In this document: one piece after another, positions 5,606 through 5,794 of the stretch | Position numbering within the stretch: position 1 is the first letter of the stretch | Layout: each line of letters begins with the position of its first letter | DNA from: Helicobacteraceae bacterium | GTDB taxonomy: Bacteria > Campylobacterota > Campylobacteria > Campylobacterales > Sulfurimonadaceae | Reading direction: 5' to 3' | Assembly (NCBI GenBank): GCA_027081565.1 | Contig: JALWKG010000110.1 | Location: 1 to 5,794 of the forward strand | Length of the DNA stretch: 5,794 nucleotides | Program-made: the position numbers and the translations under genes | The notes under the pieces: generated by a model | The model's input: the letters and a program-made list of their open reading frames with translations, nothing else | Told to the model about the DNA's origin: nothing | Databases searched by the model: none

Positions 5606-5794
5606 TTAGTATGTTGCTTGGTTATAGATAACGAAGTTCTGAGCAAGCTCTTTAAGCTCGTTTTTGATCTCAGCATGACGTGCTGCGTCTTCGATGTTGT
5701 CAAGAACATCACACATACGTTCAGCAATGATCTCGAACTCTTTTTCTTTCATACCACGTGATGTCAGTGCAGCAGAACCAACACGGATACCAGA
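5606..5794 (-). CDS. glyA: Serine hydroxymethyltransferase, C-terminal end (runs off right edge)
   Basis: PLP enzyme that interconverts serine and glycine and charges tetrahydrofolate with one-carbon units; cytosolic. Only the last 62 residues and the TAA (5608-5606) are in the window; the family is about 415-420 aa. The fragment begins SGIRVGSAALTSRGMKEKEF, the well-conserved SHMT C-terminal domain segment (usually SGIRIGTPA-TTRG), and continues with a helical tail, DVLDNIEDAARHAEIKNELKELAQNF, ending IYNQATY. The catalytic Lys and PLP site would lie beyond the right edge. It is the first visible gene of the operon: DUF1882 starts 6 bp after its stop. In related genomes lysS commonly lies upstream, which cannot be seen here. 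No terminator follows the gene. Confidence 0.95.
   Translation of the reverse strand, partial: SGIRVGSAALTSRGMKEKEFEIIAERMCDVLDNIEDAARHAEIKNELKELAQNFVIYNQATY

Overview
The window looks like a chromosomal segment of a Campylobacterota (epsilonproteobacterial) genome, probably a Sulfurovum- or Sulfurimonas-like sulfur oxidiser. This rests on the gene order glyA - DUF1882 - SPOR protein - (trpE) - aroE and on the moderately AT-rich composition. A DUF1882 gene beside glyA is, as I recall, a hallmark of this phylum (HP0183/HP0184 in Helicobacter pylori; Cj0402-Cj0405 in Campylobacter jejuni, where the order is glyA, DUF1882, membrane protein, aroE). The genus is an inference from memory, not a computed assignment.

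Every supported gene lies on the minus strand, so transcription runs from right to left. Right block (5794 down to 2127): the last 62 codons of glyA, a DUF1882 protein, a bitopic SPOR-domain membrane protein, trpE (anthranilate synthase component I) and aroE (shikimate dehydrogenase). Gaps are 6, 3 and 9 bp, and trpE and aroE overlap by 4 bp (GTGA), so this is almost certainly one translationally coupled operon. AroE works upstream of chorismate and TrpE draws on chorismate for tryptophan, so the distal genes share a pathway. The SPOR protein (peptidoglycan binding) and the DUF1882 protein have no obvious link to it.

Middle block (2126 to 1178): xth, an ExoA/APE1-like exodeoxyribonuclease III with all expected catalytic residues. 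It lies 81 bp after aroE, behind a perfect TATAAT on the minus strand, so it probably has its own promoter as well as any read-through.

Left block (1177 to 1): a small, probably membrane-anchored protein of unknown function (101 aa) followed by the first 254 residues of a TolC/CusC-type outer membrane efflux protein that runs off the left edge. This resembles the start of an RND efflux operon; adaptor and pump genes would lie beyond the edge. The 71-bp gap between the two holds a 20-bp palindrome with 8-bp arms that could be an operator.

The most unusual structural signal is a perfect 12-bp inverted repeat with a 4-nt loop inside the DUF1882 coding sequence (5491-5518). No gene-free stretch exceeds 300 bases. 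I see no RNA genes, insertion sequences, CRISPR arrays, phage genes or clear rho-independent terminators. Most of the window is ordinary core genome, and I found no convincing undescribed multi-gene system.
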